A DNA stretch of 64,000 nucleotides from Thiohalospira halophila DSM 15071 (GCF_900112605.1 NZ_FOMJ01000010.1:34973-98972); one strand, 5' to 3'; counted from the stretch's first letter, positions 9,636-22,803 are shown. Numbers and translations: made by a program. Notes: generated from the letters alone by a model not told the origin.

Positions 9636-12005
9636 CTAGTTCTTCGCCAGGTCCGCCGGCCCGAAGGCGGCGCCGAGGCCCTCGGTCCCGCGGATACCGG
9701 AGGGCAGCCACAGGCAGCCCTCCGGCACCGCCGAGTCCACGACCACTTCCACGGTTACCGCACCGGTGCCCTGAGTCACACGCACCTTCTCCCCTTCGGC
9801 CACGCCGTGGCGCTGGGCCTCGGCGGGATGGAGAACGACCCCGTCGAAGCGGGCATCAGCCGTGTGCTGCAGCGGCTCGGCCCGGCGCACGAGGGAGTCC
9901 ACCGCGTAGAGCGGGACGGTCCCCAGGCGCCAGAGACCATCCCCGGCCGGTGACAAGTTCATTGGCGCCTGCCAGCTCGGCAGCGGCTCGGGGGTGCGGT
10001 CGCCAACCAGGCCCGCGACCTCGTCACGGATGGACTGCGCGGTGGTGTAGTCGAAGCCGGACACGTTGAGGATGTTCCCCAGGACCCGGAGGATCTTCCA
10101 GGTCGGCCGCGCCTCGCCCGGCCCGCTCACCGCCGCGGTGAAGTCCTGCCAGCGGCCCTCGACATTGACGAGGGTACCGTCGGTCTCCGGATAGGCGGAG
10201 CCGGGGAGCAGGATGTCCGCCCGCGCGCGGAGCAGTTCGTCGGCGAAGGGCCCGACGGCCACCACCGCATCGGCGCCCTCCAGGGCGGTCCGGGCGGCAG
10301 CCGGGTCGGCCAGGTCCCGCGCCGGCTCCACGTCCACCAGCAGCCAGGCCTTGCCCGGCTCGGCGGTGGCCTCGGCGACGTTCCGCCCCTTGCGACCACT
10401 CGCCCCGGCCGGGCCCCGATGGGGCACGGCACCGGCCAGCCAGGCACCGGCGTTATTCCCGCCGGTGGGCAGATAGCCCAGGCGGGCATCGGCCAGACGG
10501 GCCACCAGGCCGGCCAGCGCCCGGATGCGACCGCCATCCGGTGCATTCAGGGCGGTGGGACCGAGCAGGACCTGCCGCCGCTCGCCGGTAGCCAGGGCCT
10601 CGGCGATGGCCTTCTCCTCCGGACTGGTCGTACGGCCCGCAACGAGCTCCGCGAAGCCCTCGGGGGCACCGGCGCCGGTCTGTTCCATGAGCGCGGCGGC
10701 GACGCCGGCGAGGTGCGCTGCCATCTGGCGCGCGTCGTCGACCAGTTCCGCCATCAGGGCGAAGTTGTGGTCACGAACCAGGGTATCCACGCTCGCGATG
10801 CGGGCGCCCTCCAGGGCCGCCTTGCGCAGGCGGTGGCCCAGCAGTGGCTGCTCCTTGCGCGGGTGGGCACCGACCAGCAGCGCGGAATCCAGCCGTTCCA
10901 TCTCGGCAATGGGCCGACCCAGGCCGGGATAGAGCGGTGCCCCCGCATCATCCGAGAAGTCCTGCTGCCGCAGGCGATGGTCGACGCTGCCGCTGCCCAG
11001 GCCCCGGGTGAGCTTCTGGGCGAGGAAGGCCTCTTCCAGGGTCGCCGAGGGCGAAACCAGCGTGGTAAGGGCCTCGCCCCCGTGTTCCTTGAGGGTGCCG
11101 CCGAGCTTGCTGGCCACCGCCTCGAGGGCGGTATTCCAGTCCACCGGCTCCAGCTCGCCCTCCGCGTTGCGGACCAGCGGCTGCGTGATGCGGTCCTCGT
11201 GCTGGAGCCCCGCGTAGCTGAACCGTTCGCGGTCGGCGATCCAGGTCTCGTTCACCGCCTCGTTCTCCCGCGGCAGGACGCGCATCACCTCGTGACGCAG
11301 CGTCTCCACGATGATATTGGCGCCCACGCCGTCATGCGGCGCGATGGTCGGGTGATCCGCCAGCTCCCACGGCCGCGCATTGAAGCGGAAGGGCTTGGAG
11401 GTGAGCGCCCCCACCGGGCAGAGGTCGATGACGTTGCCGGAGAGTTCGGAATCGACGCTCTTTTCGATGTAGGTGCCGATCTCCATGTGCTCGCCGCGGC
11501 CGGTGGCGCCGAGCTCGCGGATACCGGCGATCTCCTGGCCGAAGCGGACACAGCGGGTGCAGTGGATGCACCGGGTCATGTCGGTGGCGATGAGGGGACC
11601 GATGTCCTGGTCCTCGACCACGCGCTTGCCCTCGGTGAAGCGCGAGACCCCCTTGCCGTAGCCCATGGCCATTTCCTGGAGGTCGCACTCGCCGCCCTGG
11701 TCGCAGATCGGGCAATCCAGGGGGTGATTGATGAGCAGGAACTCCATCACCCCCTTCTGCGCCGACAGCGCCTTGGTGGACTGCGTGTGGACCTTCATGC
11801 CGTCCGTGACCGGCGTGGCGCAGGCCGGCAGCGGCTTCGCCGCCTTCTCGACCTCCACCAGGCACATCCGGCAGTTGGCCGCCACGGAGAGCTTCTTGTG
11901 GTAGCAGAAGCGCGGGATGTTGATCCCCGCCTCGTCGGCCGCCTCGATGAGCATCTGGCCGTCGCGGGCCTCGATGGGCGTACCGTTGATCTCGATGTTC
12001 ACCAT
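9636..12005 (-). CDS. nuoG: NADH-quinone oxidoreductase subunit G
   Basis: NuoG is the large iron-sulfur subunit of the peripheral arm. The N-terminal 2Fe-2S domain has FCYH, NCRMC and CATP cysteines (about residues 32-65). It is followed by the HxxxCxxCxxxxxC cluster motif (about 95-110) and the CxxCxxC...CP set for the N4 cluster (about 140-190). The rest is a degenerate molybdopterin-oxidoreductase fold. The start at 12005 (MVNIEI...) lies 23 bases after nuoF ends; upstream ATGs would lie within nuoF. The 789-residue length is usual. No extra N7 cysteine set was recognised. Confidence 0.95.
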   Translation of the reverse strand: MVNIEINGTPIEARDGQMLIEAADEAGINIPRFCYHKKLSVAANCRMCLVEVEKAAKPLPACATPVTDGMKVHTQSTKALSAQKGVMEFLLINHPLDCPICDQGGECDLQEMAMGYGKGVSRFTEGKRVVEDQDIGPLIATDMTRCIHCTRCVRFGQEIAGIRELGATGRGEHMEIGTYIEKSVDSELSGNVIDLCPVGALTSKPFRFNARPWELADHPTIAPHDGVGANIIVETLRHEVMRVLPRENEAVNETWIADRERFSYAGLQHEDRITQPLVRNAEGELEPVDWNTALEAVASKLGGTLKEHGGEALTTLVSPSATLEEAFLAQKLTRGLGSGSVDHRLRQQDFSDDAGAPLYPGLGRPIAEMERLDSALLVGAHPRKEQPLLGHRLRKAALEGARIASVDTLVRDHNFALMAELVDDARQMAAHLAGVAAALMEQTGAGAPEGFAELVAGRTTSPEEKAIAEALATGERRQVLLGPTALNAPDGGRIRALAGLVARLADARLGYLPTGGNNAGAWLAGAVPHRGPAGASGRKGRNVAEATAEPGKAWLLVDVEPARDLADPAAARTALEGADAVVAVGPFADELLRARADILLPGSAYPETDGTLVNVEGRWQDFTAAVSGPGEARPTWKILRVLGNILNVSGFDYTTAQSIRDEVAGLVGDRTPEPLPSWQAPMNLSPAGDGLWRLGTVPLYAVDSLVRRAEPLQHTADARFDGVVLHPAEAQRHGVAEGEKVRVTQGTGAVTVEVVVDSAVPEGCLWLPSGIRGTEGLGAAFGPADLAKN

Positions 12006-12028
12006 GGTCTCGTCCCGTTGGCTGGCCG

Positions 12029-13303
12029 TCAGGAGGCGGCCACCATGCACTGTTTGTGGTCCACGTGGTACTGGAACTCGTCCCGGAAGTGGTCGACGAA
12101 GCTCATTACCGGCATGGCGGCTGCGTCACCCAGACCGCAGATGGTGTGGCCGGCGATGCGGCCGGAGACGTCGGAGAGCAGGTCCAGGTCCTCCTGCTTC
12201 CCCTTCCCGTTCTCGATCCGGCTGACCACGCGATAGAGCCAGCCGGTGCCCTCGCGGCAGGGCGTGCACTGACCGCAGGACTCCTCGTAATAGAAGTAGG
12301 AGATCCGCTCCAGCGCCCGCACCATGCAGGTGGAGTCGTCCATGACGATAACCGAGCCGGCCCCGAGCATGGTCCCCGCCTTGCCCAGCGAGTCGTAGTC
12401 CATGTCGCAGTCCATGATAACGTCGGCGGGGACCACCGGTGTCGAGGTCCCGCCGGGGATCACGGCCTTGAGCTGGTGGCCGTCCCGGATGCCCCCGGCC
12501 ATCTCCAGCAGCTCGGCGAAGGGGGTCCCCATGGGGACCTCGTAGTTCCCGGGCCGCTTCACGTGGCCGGAGACCGAGAAGATCTTGGTCCCGCCGTTGT
12601 TGGGCTTCCCCAGATTGTGGAACCACTCCCCGCCGTTCTTCAGGATCATGGGGATGGAGGCCAGCGACTCGGTATTGTTGATGGTCGTTGGCCGGCCGAA
12701 GACACCGTAGCTCGCCGGGAACGGCGGCTTGAAGCGCGGCTGCCCCTTCTTGCCCTCGATGGACTCCAGCAGCGCCGTCTCCTCGCCGCAGATATAGGCG
12801 CCGTACCCGCGATGGTTGTGAACCATGAAGTCGAAGCCGCTACCGAAGAGGTTCTCTCCCAGGAAACCGGCCTCCACGGCCTCGGCGATGGCGCGCTCCA
12901 TGCACTCGTAGGGCTCGTAGAACTCCCCGCGCATGTAGTTCCAGCCCGTATTCGCCCCGAGGGTGTAGCCGGCGATGGCCATCCCCTCCAGGAGCTGATG
13001 CGGGTTGTAGCGCATGATGTCCCGGTCCTTGAAGGTCCCGGGTTCGCCCTCGTCGGAGTTGCAGACGATGTACTTCTGGCCCGGGGCATTACGGGGCATG
13101 AAGCTCCACTTCAGGCCCGTGGGGAACCCGGCGCCACCCCGCCCACGCAGGGCGGAGGCCTTGAGCTCGGCGATGATGTCGTCGGGCGACATCTTCTCGG
13201 TGAGGACCTTCTTGAGGACCTCGTAACCACCGAGCTTGCGGTAGGTCTCCAGGCTCCCGGGATTCTCCTCGCCCAGGGTCCGGTAACAGACTTCGTTGGC
13301 CAT
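12029..13303 (-). CDS. nuoF: NADH-quinone oxidoreductase subunit F
   Basis: NuoF oxidises NADH: it holds FMN and the N3 4Fe-4S cluster. The 424-residue protein shows the glycine-rich nucleotide/FMN loop [14 protein letters not shown] (about 52-65), the [13 protein letters not shown] segment (about 81-93), and the cluster motif [10 protein letters not shown] near residue 350 with a later cysteine in HTICGLGD (about 395). It follows nuoE by 40 bases. Confidence 0.97.
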   Translation of the reverse strand: MANEVCYRTLGEENPGSLETYRKLGGYEVLKKVLTEKMSPDDIIAELKASALRGRGGAGFPTGLKWSFMPRNAPGQKYIVCNSDEGEPGTFKDRDIMRYNPHQLLEGMAIAGYTLGANTGWNYMRGEFYEPYECMERAIAEAVEAGFLGENLFGSGFDFMVHNHRGYGAYICGEETALLESIEGKKGQPRFKPPFPASYGVFGRPTTINNTESLASIPMILKNGGEWFHNLGKPNNGGTKIFSVSGHVKRPGNYEVPMGTPFAELLEMAGGIRDGHQLKAVIPGGTSTPVVPADVIMDCDMDYDSLGKAGTMLGAGSVIVMDDSTCMVRALERISYFYYEESCGQCTPCREGTGWLYRVVSRIENGKGKQEDLDLLSDVSGRIAGHTICGLGDAAAMPVMSFVDHFRDEFQYHVDHKQCMVAAS

Positions 13304-13343
13304 CTCTCACTCCACTCGCCGGGCCGGCGCCGCCGGCGCGCCC

Positions 13344-13841
13344 TCAGTCGAGGCTGTCGAGGATCGAATCCACCCTGTCGGGGGTGAGGTTCTCGTAGTA
13401 GTCATGGTCGATGAGGCACATGGGCGCCCCGCTGCACGCGCCCAGGCACTCCACCTCCTTGAGGGTGAAACGGCCATCGGCGGTGGTCTCGCCGAAGTCG
13501 ATCCCCAGGCGGCTCTTGAAGTGCTCGGCGATCCCGCCGGAGCCACAGAGCATGCAGGAGATGTTGGTGCACAGGCTGATCTTGTGCCGCCCGACCGGCT
13601 GCAGGTCGTACATGGTATAGAAGGTGGCGACCTCGAAGGCCTTGATGGGCTCCAGGCCGAGGTACTCGGCCACGGCCTCCACCAGCTCCTCGCTCAACCA
13701 GCCGCCGTTCTGCTCCTGGGCGATCTCCAGGCACGCCATGAGGGCGCCCTGCTTCCAGTCCGCCGGATACTTGGCGATCCAGTGGTCCATGGCCTCCCGC
13801 GAGGCCTGCGTGATGAGGTCCAGCTTGCTCTCGGCGCTCAC
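13344..13841 (-). CDS. nuoE: NADH-quinone oxidoreductase subunit E
   Basis: NuoE is the thioredoxin-fold 2Fe-2S (N1a) partner of NuoF in the NADH dehydrogenase module. The four ligands are Cys91, Cys96, Cys132 and Cys136 in the pattern CxxxxC...CxxxC. The length of 165 residues is normal. Its ATG overlaps the nuoD stop by 4 bases (ATGA), so the two are probably translationally coupled. Confidence 0.96.
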   Translation of the reverse strand: MSAESKLDLITQASREAMDHWIAKYPADWKQGALMACLEIAQEQNGGWLSEELVEAVAEYLGLEPIKAFEVATFYTMYDLQPVGRHKISLCTNISCMLCGSGGIAEHFKSRLGIDFGETTADGRFTLKEVECLGACSGAPMCLIDHDYYENLTPDRVDSILDSLD

Positions 13842-15091
13842 CGGTCCACCTCCCCGAAGACGATGTCCTGGGTCCCGATGAGCGTCACCACGTCCGCCAG
13901 CATGTGACCGCGCGCCATCTCGTCCAGGGCGGAGAGGTGGACAAAGCCGGGAGCACGGATCTTTAGCCGGTAGGGCTTGTTGGCGCCATCCGAGACCAGA
14001 TAGATCCCGAATTCCCCCTTGGGGTGTTCCACCGCGGCATAGGCCTCCCCCTCGGGAACGGCGTAGCCCTCGGTGAAGAGCTTGAAGTGGTGGATGAGGG
14101 CCTCCATGTCGCCCTTCATCTCCTCCCGGCGCGGCGGCGTGACCTTGTGGTCATCCAGCATCACCGGGCCGGGGTTGTTCCGGAGCCACTCCACGCACTG
14201 CTTGATGATGCGGTTGGACTGGCGCATCTCCTCCACGCGGACCAGGTAGCGATCGTAGCTGTCGCCGTTGGTGCCCACGGGGATGTCGAAATCGAGCTGG
14301 TCGTAGACCTCGTAGGGCTGCTGCTTGCGCAGGTCCCAGTTGATCCCGGAGCCGCGCAGCATCGGGCCGGTGAAGCCGAGCTGCTTGGCGCGCTCCGGCG
14401 AGACGATACCGATGTCGACGGTCCGCTGCTTCCAGATCCGGTTCTCGGTTAGCAGGGTCTCGTAGTCGTCCACGCGCCCGTCGAAGCGCTCGGTGAAGGC
14501 CTCGATGAAGTCCAGAAGCGAGCCCTCACGGGTCTCGTTGAGGGCCGCGACCTCGGCATCGTTGTGCCACTTGGAGGCCTCGTACTTGGGCATCCGGTCG
14601 GGCAGGTCCCGATAGACGCCGCCGGGCCGGTAGTAGGCGGCGTGCATCCGGGCACCGGAGACCGCCTCGTAGGTGTCCATGAGGTCCTCGCGCTCGCGGA
14701 AGCAGTAGAGGAAGACACTCATGGCGCCGATGTCCAGGCCGTGGGCGCCGAGCCACATGAGGTGGTTCAGGATCCGGGTGATCTCGTCGAACATCACCCG
14801 GATGTACTGCGCGCGCAGGGGCGGCGTGATCCCGGTGAGCTTCTCGATGGCCATGACGTAGGCGTGCTCGTTGGCCATCATCGAGACGTAGTCCAGCCGG
14901 TCCATGTAGGGGACCGAGTGGTTGAAGGGCTTGGACTCGGCGAGCTTCTCGGTGGCGCGATGGAGCAGCCCGATATGCGGATCCGCCCGGTCCACGGTCT
15001 CGCCGTCCATCTCCAGCACCAGCCGCAGCACCCCGTGCGCAGCCGGATGCTGGGGACCGAAATTGAGGGTGTAATTGCGGATTTCGGGCAT
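13838..15091 (-). CDS. nuoD: NADH-quinone oxidoreductase subunit D
   Basis: NuoD is the 49-kDa homologue related to the large subunit of NiFe hydrogenases; with NuoB it forms the quinone-reduction site. The 417-residue protein begins with the conserved [19 protein letters not shown] segment and contains [16 protein letters not shown] (about 65-80), both typical. nuoC and nuoD are separate genes here, not fused as in enterobacteria. The start shares one base with the nuoC stop. Confidence 0.97.
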   Translation of the reverse strand: MPEIRNYTLNFGPQHPAAHGVLRLVLEMDGETVDRADPHIGLLHRATEKLAESKPFNHSVPYMDRLDYVSMMANEHAYVMAIEKLTGITPPLRAQYIRVMFDEITRILNHLMWLGAHGLDIGAMSVFLYCFREREDLMDTYEAVSGARMHAAYYRPGGVYRDLPDRMPKYEASKWHNDAEVAALNETREGSLLDFIEAFTERFDGRVDDYETLLTENRIWKQRTVDIGIVSPERAKQLGFTGPMLRGSGINWDLRKQQPYEVYDQLDFDIPVGTNGDSYDRYLVRVEEMRQSNRIIKQCVEWLRNNPGPVMLDDHKVTPPRREEMKGDMEALIHHFKLFTEGYAVPEGEAYAAVEHPKGEFGIYLVSDGANKPYRLKIRAPGFVHLSALDEMARGHMLADVVTLIGTQDIVFGEVDR

Positions 15092-15732
15092 CAGCTGGCC
15101 CCCTCCTCGTCGGTACGGCCGGCGTAGCGGTGGTCGTCGCGGATGGTACGCGGCACCGTCACCCGCGGCTCGATGGAGACCGGCTCGTAGACCACGCGAC
15201 CGAGGTCCTCGTCGTAGCGCATCTCGACAGTGCCGATAAGCGGGAAGTCCTTGCGGAAGGGATGGCCCACGAAGCCGTAATCGGTGAGGATCCGGCGCAG
15301 GTCGGGGTGACCGTCGAAGATGATCCCGTAGAGGTCGAAGGCCTCGCGCTCGAACCAGTTGGCCGCCGACCAGATGGAGACTACCGAATCCACCAGCGGC
15401 ATCTCGTCGTCCAGGAAGGTCCGGACGCGCAGTCGCCGATTGTGGGAGAGCGAGAGCAGGTGGTAGACGACCGCAAAACGGGGGCCCTGCCAGCGGCCCT
15501 CCTGCTCGTCGGCGCTATCGCCGGTGCCGTAGGTGGAATAGTCCACGCCGCAGAGGTCGATGAGCTGTTCGAAGGCGAAGACGCCCTCGTCCCGGAGTCG
15601 GCGCAGCCCCTCGAAGAGCTCGGTGCGCGGCAGGGTCAGCGTAACCTCATCCCGCTCCAGCGCCACCTCGACCCCGTCGCCGGGGAAGTGGTGCCGCAGC
15701 TGGCCCTCCAGTCGCTGAATCTCGCTGTTCAT
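15091..15732 (-). CDS. nuoC: NADH-quinone oxidoreductase subunit C
   Basis: NuoC is the 30-kDa subunit that supports NuoD in the peripheral arm and carries no cofactor. The 213-residue product contains the family signature [22 protein letters not shown] (about 125-146; shown only as a location) and the [22 protein letters not shown] block that follows. It lies 13 bases after nuoB and overlaps nuoD by one base. Confidence 0.96.
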   Translation of the reverse strand: MNSEIQRLEGQLRHHFPGDGVEVALERDEVTLTLPRTELFEGLRRLRDEGVFAFEQLIDLCGVDYSTYGTGDSADEQEGRWQGPRFAVVYHLLSLSHNRRLRVRTFLDDEMPLVDSVVSIWSAANWFEREAFDLYGIIFDGHPDLRRILTDYGFVGHPFRKDFPLIGTVEMRYDEDLGRVVYEPVSIEPRVTVPRTIRDDHRYAGRTDEEGAS

Positions 15733-15745
15733 GGTCGCCCCCGCC

Positions 15746-16222
15746 CTAGCGCGCGATGGTATTGGTGCGCTTGATCTTGTTGCGCAGCTGCATGACGCCG
15801 TAGAGCAGCGCCTCCGCCGTCGGCGGGCAGCCGGGCACGTAGATATCCACCGGCACGATGCGGTCGCAGCCGCGGGTCACCGAGTAGGAGTAGTGGTAGT
15901 AACCGCCCCCGTTGGCGCAGGACCCCATGGAGATGACCCAGCGCGGCTCCGGCATCTGGTCGTAGACCTTGCGCAGCGCCGGGGCCATCTTGTTCACCAG
16001 GGTCCCGGCCACGATCATCACGTCCGACTGGCGCGGACTGGGGCGGAAGAGCATGCCGAAGCGGTCCATGTCGTAGCGCGCCGCGCCGGCATGCATCATC
16101 TCCACCGCGCAGCAGGCCAGCCCAAAGGTCATGGGCCAAAGGGAACCGGTCCGGGCCCAGTTGACGAGCTTGTCCACCGAGGTGGTGACAACCCCCTTCT
16201 CAAGAACGCCTTCTATTCCCAT
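15746..16222 (-). CDS. nuoB: NADH-quinone oxidoreductase subunit B
   Basis: NuoB binds cluster N2, the last electron carrier before quinone. The ligands are the tandem cysteines in [10 protein letters not shown], the cysteine in GSCANGGG, and the one in [11 protein letters not shown]. The start chosen is 16222 (MGIEGVL...), giving 158 residues and a 10-base overlap with nuoA; an ATG at 16243 would add seven residues deeper into nuoA. Confidence 0.95.
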   Translation of the reverse strand: MGIEGVLEKGVVTTSVDKLVNWARTGSLWPMTFGLACCAVEMMHAGAARYDMDRFGMLFRPSPRQSDVMIVAGTLVNKMAPALRKVYDQMPEPRWVISMGSCANGGGYYHYSYSVTRGCDRIVPVDIYVPGCPPTAEALLYGVMQLRNKIKRTNTIAR

Positions 16223-16569
16223 TCCAGGGCCCCCTTCTTCCACTCGTAGGCGAAGCCGACCACCAGGATCCCCAGGAAGACCATCATCGCCGTGAAGCCG
16301 AACCAGCCGATCTCCTCAAGGACCACGGCCCAGGGGAAGAGGAAGGCGATCTCCAGGTCGAAGATGATAAAGAGGATGGCGACGAGGTAGTAGCGCACGT
16401 CGAACTTCATGCGCGAGTCTTCGAAGGCCTCGAAGCCGCACTCGTAGGGAGAGAGCTTCTCGCTGTCCGGCCGGCGCGGCGCAAGCACCATGCCGAGGCC
16501 GATCATGATCCCCGCCATCACCACGCCGATGGCGAGGAAGATGAGGATGGGCAGGTAATTCTCCAGCAT
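16213..16569 (-). CDS. nuoA: NADH-quinone oxidoreductase subunit A
   Basis: NuoA is a three-helix membrane subunit at the junction of the two arms of complex I and the first gene of the operon. The 118-residue product has hydrophobic helices at about 5-30, 62-82 and 90-110. The conserved loop [20 protein letters not shown] (about 42-61) contains the cysteine that is exposed in the deactive state of some complex I enzymes. Confidence 0.96.
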   Translation of the reverse strand: MLENYLPILIFLAIGVVMAGIMIGLGMVLAPRRPDSEKLSPYECGFEAFEDSRMKFDVRYYLVAILFIIFDLEIAFLFPWAVVLEEIGWFGFTAMMVFLGILVVGFAYEWKKGALEWE

Positions 16570-16647
16570 GGCTGCGCCCTCGTGGTCTGCCGGACAGTCG
16601 GGGTGGTCGCCCCGGCGCGTTTCACGAAACCGTCAAGATGGCGATGC

Positions 16648-16677
16648 AGTCTAGTGGCGGCGCGCACAAACTGTCAA
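16648..16677 (-). promoter_or_regulatory. Sigma-70 promoter of the nuo operon
   Basis: On the minus strand a perfect TTGACA (16677-16672) is followed after 18 bases by TAGACT (16653-16648). Transcription would start near 16641, leaving a leader of about 70 bases before nuoA. There is no tRNA gene in the secG-nuoA interval, unlike many relatives. Confidence 0.72.
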
Positions 16678-16724
16678 CCCTGACGGAATCGAATTTTTTC
16701 TTATAAAACAGACTTTTACACGAA

Positions 16725-16749
16725 CCGGAAGGGGAATCTCCCCCACCGG
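16725..16749 (-). terminator. Possible weak terminator hairpin after secG
   Basis: A CCGG-GGGG/CCCC-CCGG hairpin lies 12 bases after the secG stop on the minus strand. The following sequence is only moderately T-rich, so it could attenuate rather than end the tpiA-secG transcript before the nuo promoter. Confidence 0.35.
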
Positions 16750-16761
16750 TGTGCGCCCGCG

Positions 16762-17112
16762 CTACTCCGTGGGCGTGGGGACGTCGGAGGCGCCTTCGTC
16801 CGGGCGTGGACGTTCCTGCTCGCCGGCCGGTACCTGCTGTACCGGATCCACCTCGTCGGTGACGCTCTTGCGCGACACCTCCTGGGTGGAGAGATAGGCG
16901 AGACTCAGGCTGGTAATGAAGAAGATCGTGGCCAGGGCCGCCGTCCCGCGGGTGAGGAAGGAGGCGGAACCCTGGGCCCCGAAGACCGTCGCCGAGGCCC
17001 CGCTGCCGAAGGCAGCTCCCGCCTCCGCGCCCTTGCCGGTCTGCATCAGGACCAGGGCGATGAGCCCGCCGGTGGCAAGGACGTGGACGGTAATGAGGAT
17101 GGTATAGAGCAT
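16762..17112 (-). CDS. secG: Protein translocase subunit SecG
   Basis: SecG is the auxiliary membrane subunit of the SecYEG protein-export channel. The 116-residue protein has the typical two helices (about 1-20 and 52-72) joined by the glycine-rich loop with GKGAEAGAAFGSGASATVFG. The hydrophilic, Pro/Glu-rich C-terminal tail is longer than in short SecG proteins. It follows tpiA by 11 bases, the conserved gammaproteobacterial arrangement. Confidence 0.95.
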   Translation of the reverse strand: MLYTILITVHVLATGGLIALVLMQTGKGAEAGAAFGSGASATVFGAQGSASFLTRGTAALATIFFITSLSLAYLSTQEVSRKSVTDEVDPVQQVPAGEQERPRPDEGASDVPTPTE

Positions 17113-17123
17113 GCTCGCTCCGG

Positions 17124-17876
17124 TTAGCCCGCCGCGCGGCAGATGGTAAGGAACTCGTCGGCATCCAGGGAGGCGCCGCCGATGAGGCCGCCGTCGATAT
17201 CGGACTGGGCCATGAGTTCGGCCGCATTCGCGCCCTTCATGGAGCCGCCGTAGAGGATCCGCAGGGCGTCGGCCGTGGCCGCATCCCGGTCGGCCACCCG
17301 CTGACGGATGAAGGCGTGCATGGCCTGGGCCTGCTCGGGAGTGGCGGTATGGCCGGTGCCGATGGCCCAGACCGGCTCGTAGGCGATGACGCCGTCGGCC
17401 AGCGCGGCGGGGCCCACCGCGTCCATGACGGCGTCGAGCTGGGCACCCACCACCTGCTCGGTGGTGTCCGCCTCGCGCTCGGCCAGGGTCTCGCCCACGC
17501 AGAGGATGGGGCGGATGCCGCCCTCGCGCGCCGCGGCGAACTTGCGCGCCACGGTGTCATTGTCCTCGCCGTGGAGAGAGCGGCGCTCGGAGTGGCCCAC
17601 GATGGCGTAGTGGCAGCCGAAGTCCTTCAGCATGGTCACGGAGACCTCGCCGGTGAAGGCGCCCTTGGGCTCGGCGCTGACATCCTGGGAGCCCCAGCGG
17701 ATGGGCGAAGCCTCCAGCTGACGCTGGACATCGGCGAGGTAGACGAAGGGGGCGCAAACAGCCACCTCGGACTGCTCCACATCCCCGATACCGGCCTTGA
17801 TGCCGTTGAGAAGCGCCTCGTTAGTGGCGCGGTCCCCATTCATCTTCCAGTTGCCGGCAACCAGCGGCTGTCGCAT
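17124..17876 (-). CDS. tpiA: Triosephosphate isomerase
   Basis: The enzyme interconverts dihydroxyacetone phosphate and glyceraldehyde 3-phosphate in glycolysis and gluconeogenesis. The 250-residue TIM-barrel protein has the substrate-binding lysine in GNWKMNG (about 10-12), the electrophilic histidine in VGHSERR (about 95), and the catalytic glutamate in YEPVWAIGTG (about 166). The phosphate-binding GGS is in LYGGSMK. It is the first gene of the tpiA-secG pair and lies 58 bases downstream of glmM. Confidence 0.97.
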   Translation of the reverse strand: MRQPLVAGNWKMNGDRATNEALLNGIKAGIGDVEQSEVAVCAPFVYLADVQRQLEASPIRWGSQDVSAEPKGAFTGEVSVTMLKDFGCHYAIVGHSERRSLHGEDNDTVARKFAAAREGGIRPILCVGETLAEREADTTEQVVGAQLDAVMDAVGPAALADGVIAYEPVWAIGTGHTATPEQAQAMHAFIRQRVADRDAATADALRILYGGSMKGANAAELMAQSDIDGGLIGGASLDADEFLTICRAAG

Positions 17877-17934
17877 CGAGACCTCCTCGCCATCTGCAAA
17901 AACGGCGCAAGCTTACCGCCGCACGGTTCGAAGA

Positions 17935-19290
17935 TCAATTTTCGACCCCGCCGGCGGCCTCCTCCCGGACGACGTGGGCCAGACGCTCCGCCAGCTCGCG
18001 CACCTGCTGCTCGTCCTCGCCCTCGACCATGACCCGGACCACCGGCTCGGTACCGGAAGGCCGCAGGAGGACGCGACCACAGTCGGCGAGGTCGGCCTCC
18101 GCGGACTCCACCGCCTCGGTGATGGCGGGGGAGGCGTGCACATCGATCATTCGTTCCACACGGACGTTGACCAGGGTCTGGGGGAGCTTGGTCATGCCCT
18201 GGCGGAACGACTCCAGCGTCTCACCCCGCTCAACCAGGGCGGTGAGGACCTGGAGTGCGGCGATGATGCCGTCACCGCTGGTGTTCCGGTCTCGGCAGAT
18301 GATGTGGCCGGAGGTCTCGCCCCCCAGCAGCCAGTCCTCGGCGGCCAGCAGCTCGCTGACATAGCGATCGCCGACCTTGGCCCGGCGGAAGGGGATGCCC
18401 AGGCCCTGCAGGGCCAGCTCCAGGCCGAGGTTGGACATGAGGGTTCCGGCCACCCCGCCGGGAAAGCCACCGTTACCGTGGCGATGGGCGGCGATGATGT
18501 AGAGGAGTTCGTCGCCGTCCACGACCTCGCCGCCGGCATCCACCATGATCACGCGGTCACCATCGCCATCGAAGGCAACACCGAGGTCGGCCCGTTCGCG
18601 CCGCACGGCATCCTGAAGGGCCTCCGGCCGCGTGGAGCCGACCCCCTCGTTGATGTTCAGGCCGTCCGGGTCCACCCCGATGGCGGTGACGCGGGCGCCC
18701 AGCTCGGAGAAGACCGCCGGGGCCACCTGGTAGGTCGCGCCGTGGGCACAATCCACGACGATGTGCAGCCCTTCCAGGGTGAGGCCGTTGGGCACCGTCC
18801 CCTTGCAGAACTCGATATAGCGGCCGGCGGCATCGGGCACGCGGTAGGCCTTGCCCAGGCTGGCGGAGTTCCGGGTGGTCAGGGGCTCCTCCAGGAGCTC
18901 CTCGATGGCCTCCTCGGTGGCGTCGGGCAGCTTCACCCCCTCGGCGGAGAAGAACTTGATGCCGTTGTCATCGAAGGGATTGTGGGAGGCGCTGATGACG
19001 ATCCCGGCACGGGCGCGCAGGGTCCGCGTGAGGTAGGCGATGGCCGGGGTCGGGATGGGTCCGAGCAGGTGGGTATCCAGCCCGGCGGCGGACAGGCCGG
19101 CCTCCAGGGCCGACTCGAACATGTAGCCCGAGATTCGCGTGTCCTTGCCGATGACCACCCGGCCGCCGTGTTCGCCCCCCAGCACACGACCCGCCGCCCA
19201 GCCCAGGCGGAGCACGAAGTCGGGGGTGATGGGGGGATGGCCCACGCGGCCGCGGATCCCGTCGGTGCCGAAATACTTCCTGTCGCCCAA
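17935..19290 (-). CDS. glmM: Phosphoglucosamine mutase
   Basis: GlmM converts glucosamine 6-phosphate to glucosamine 1-phosphate for UDP-GlcNAc, peptidoglycan and LPS synthesis. The 451-residue protein has the phosphoserine loop [12 protein letters not shown] (about 98-109), the metal-binding DGDGDR (about 241-246), the sugar-recognition GGETSGH (about 325-331) and the phosphate-binding [11 protein letters not shown] near the C-terminus. It follows folP by 30 bases, as in many gammaproteobacteria. Confidence 0.97.
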   Translation of the reverse strand: MGDRKYFGTDGIRGRVGHPPITPDFVLRLGWAAGRVLGGEHGGRVVIGKDTRISGYMFESALEAGLSAAGLDTHLLGPIPTPAIAYLTRTLRARAGIVISASHNPFDDNGIKFFSAEGVKLPDATEEAIEELLEEPLTTRNSASLGKAYRVPDAAGRYIEFCKGTVPNGLTLEGLHIVVDCAHGATYQVAPAVFSELGARVTAIGVDPDGLNINEGVGSTRPEALQDAVRRERADLGVAFDGDGDRVIMVDAGGEVVDGDELLYIIAAHRHGNGGFPGGVAGTLMSNLGLELALQGLGIPFRRAKVGDRYVSELLAAEDWLLGGETSGHIICRDRNTSGDGIIAALQVLTALVERGETLESFRQGMTKLPQTLVNVRVERMIDVHASPAITEAVESAEADLADCGRVLLRPSGTEPVVRVMVEGEDEQQVRELAERLAHVVREEAAGGVEN

Positions 19291-19320
19291 GGCGAACTCC
19301 TCCCGTCCGGGTCAGGCGCC

Positions 19321-20151
19321 TCAGGCGTTGCGGACCGCCTCGATCATCCGCACGGCATCCACCGTGGCCGCGACATCGTGGGCCCGGATGAGGGTGGCGT
19401 TCTGCCAGACCGCCAGCGCCGCCAGGGCAAGGCTGCCCGGCAGACGCTCCTCCACCTTGCGCCCGAGGATCTGACCGATCATCGATTTCCTGGAAACCCC
19501 CACCAGCATGGGCAGCCCCAGCGACTGGAAGCGGTCCAGGTGTTTGAGCAGGGTAAGATTGTGCCCGAGATCCTTGGCAAAGCCGAAGCCCGGATCGATC
19601 AGGATTCGCTCACGTGGGATGCCGGCGCGTTCGCAGGCATAGACCCGCTCCTCCAGGAATTCCATGACGTCCGTAACCACGTCCTGGTAAAAGGGCTCGT
19701 CCTGCATGTTGGTGGGCTCGCCCTGCATGTGCATCACGCAGACCGCCACCTCCAGTTCGGCGGCGGTGGCCAGGGCATCCTCCTGACGCAGAGAGCGGAC
19801 ATCGTTGATCAGGGCGGCGCCGGCGCGGACGACCTCGCGCATCACCGCCGGCTTGCTGGTGTCCACCGAGACGGGGCACCCGAGGCGCTGGACCAGCGCC
19901 TCCACGACGGGTACGACACGCTGCAGCTCCTCCTCCTCGGCCACCGGGTCGGCGCCGGGGCGGGTGGATTCGCCGCCGACGTCGATAATGGTGGCCCCGG
20001 CCTCGAGCATGGTCTCGGCGCTCGCCAGCGCCGCTTCCACGTCGGTGTGGCGACCACCGTCGGAGAAGGAGTCCGGGGTAACGTTGAGGATCCCCATGAC
20101 TCCCGGGCGATCCAGGGGGACGCCCGGCACGGGGGATTCGTGCTCACTCAT
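19321..20151 (-). CDS. folP: Dihydropteroate synthase
   Basis: FolP condenses p-aminobenzoate with 6-hydroxymethyl-dihydropterin pyrophosphate in folate synthesis and is the sulfonamide target. The 276-residue TIM-barrel protein has GILNVTPDSFSDGG (about 20-33), the DVGGESTRPGA loop (about 57-67), the IDPGFGFAKD segment (about 185-194) and GVSRKSMI (about 217-224). It lies between ftsH and glmM, 15 bases after the ftsH stop. Confidence 0.97.
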   Translation of the reverse strand: MSEHESPVPGVPLDRPGVMGILNVTPDSFSDGGRHTDVEAALASAETMLEAGATIIDVGGESTRPGADPVAEEEELQRVVPVVEALVQRLGCPVSVDTSKPAVMREVVRAGAALINDVRSLRQEDALATAAELEVAVCVMHMQGEPTNMQDEPFYQDVVTDVMEFLEERVYACERAGIPRERILIDPGFGFAKDLGHNLTLLKHLDRFQSLGLPMLVGVSRKSMIGQILGRKVEERLPGSLALAALAVWQNATLIRAHDVAATVDAVRMIEAVRNA

Positions 20152-20166
20152 GGGGTCGCGCCGCCC

Positions 20167-22113
<1,947 letters not shown>

Positions 22114-22179
22114 TGGACTGCCTCTTGACTCTCGTGCCCGGCGGCCCGCGCCGAGCACCGTTGTTCCAACTCGAGTACG

Positions 22180-22803
22180 TTACACCACCCGGAAGTCGCG
22201 GGCCAACACGTAGACTTCGGGGGATCGGGCCCGGGAGGCCTCCGGTTTGCGGGTCTTCACTCGCTGATAGCCGGCCTTGAGTCGGGCCATGAAGGGGTCG
22301 AACCCCTCCCCCTGGAAGGCCTTGGTCACCAGGCTGCCCCCCGGGCGCAGGACGCGCCCCGCCAGGTCCTCGGCCAGCTCCACCAGCTCCATGCTGCGCG
22401 GCTGATCCACGGCCTTCACTCCGCTCATATTGGGGGCCATATCGGAAAGGACAAGGTCTACCGGCCGATCGCCGACGACCTCCAAGAGCGCTTGCAGGGT
22501 CGCCTCCTCGGTGAAGTCGCCTTCCAGGATCCGTACCCCGGGGATGGGGTCCATGGGCAGGATATCCAGGGCGACCACCAGCCCGGAGTCGCCCACCTGC
22601 CGAGCGGCGTACTGGGACCAGGCGCCGGGGGCGGCGCCCAGGTCGACCACGGTCATGCCGGGGGCCAGTAGCTGCTCCCGCTCATCCAGTTCAGTGAGCT
22701 TGTAGGCGGCGCGGCCGCGGTAGCCTTCGCTACGTGCCCGCTGCACCCAGGGATCGCGCTCGTGTTCGTCCAGCCAGCGGCGGCTCGAGCCTCCCCGTGC
22801 CAT
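22180..22803 (-). CDS. rlmE: 23S rRNA 2'-O-ribose U2552 methyltransferase
   Basis: RlmE (FtsJ/RrmJ) methylates the 2'-OH of U2552 in 23S rRNA using S-adenosylmethionine. The 207-residue protein has the SAM-binding VDLGAAPGAWSQ segment (about 50-61) and conserved catalytic residues, including the lysine in RAAYKL, the aspartate in LSDMAPN (about 108-114) and the lysine in VTKAFQG. The ATG at 22803 shares its A with the stop of the upstream gene (TGATG), so the two are coupled. It precedes ftsH as in E. coli. Confidence 0.95.
   Translation of the reverse strand: MARGGSSRRWLDEHERDPWVQRARSEGYRGRAAYKLTELDEREQLLAPGMTVVDLGAAPGAWSQYAARQVGDSGLVVALDILPMDPIPGVRILEGDFTEEATLQALLEVVGDRPVDLVLSDMAPNMSGVKAVDQPRSMELVELAEDLAGRVLRPGGSLVTKAFQGEGFDPFMARLKAGYQRVKTRKPEASRARSPEVYVLARDFRVV

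Noticed and set aside
16570..16761. Expected tRNA-Leu between secG and nuoA or nearby
   Set aside because: No cloverleaf or T-arm consensus is present; the interval holds only a hairpin and the nuo promoter.
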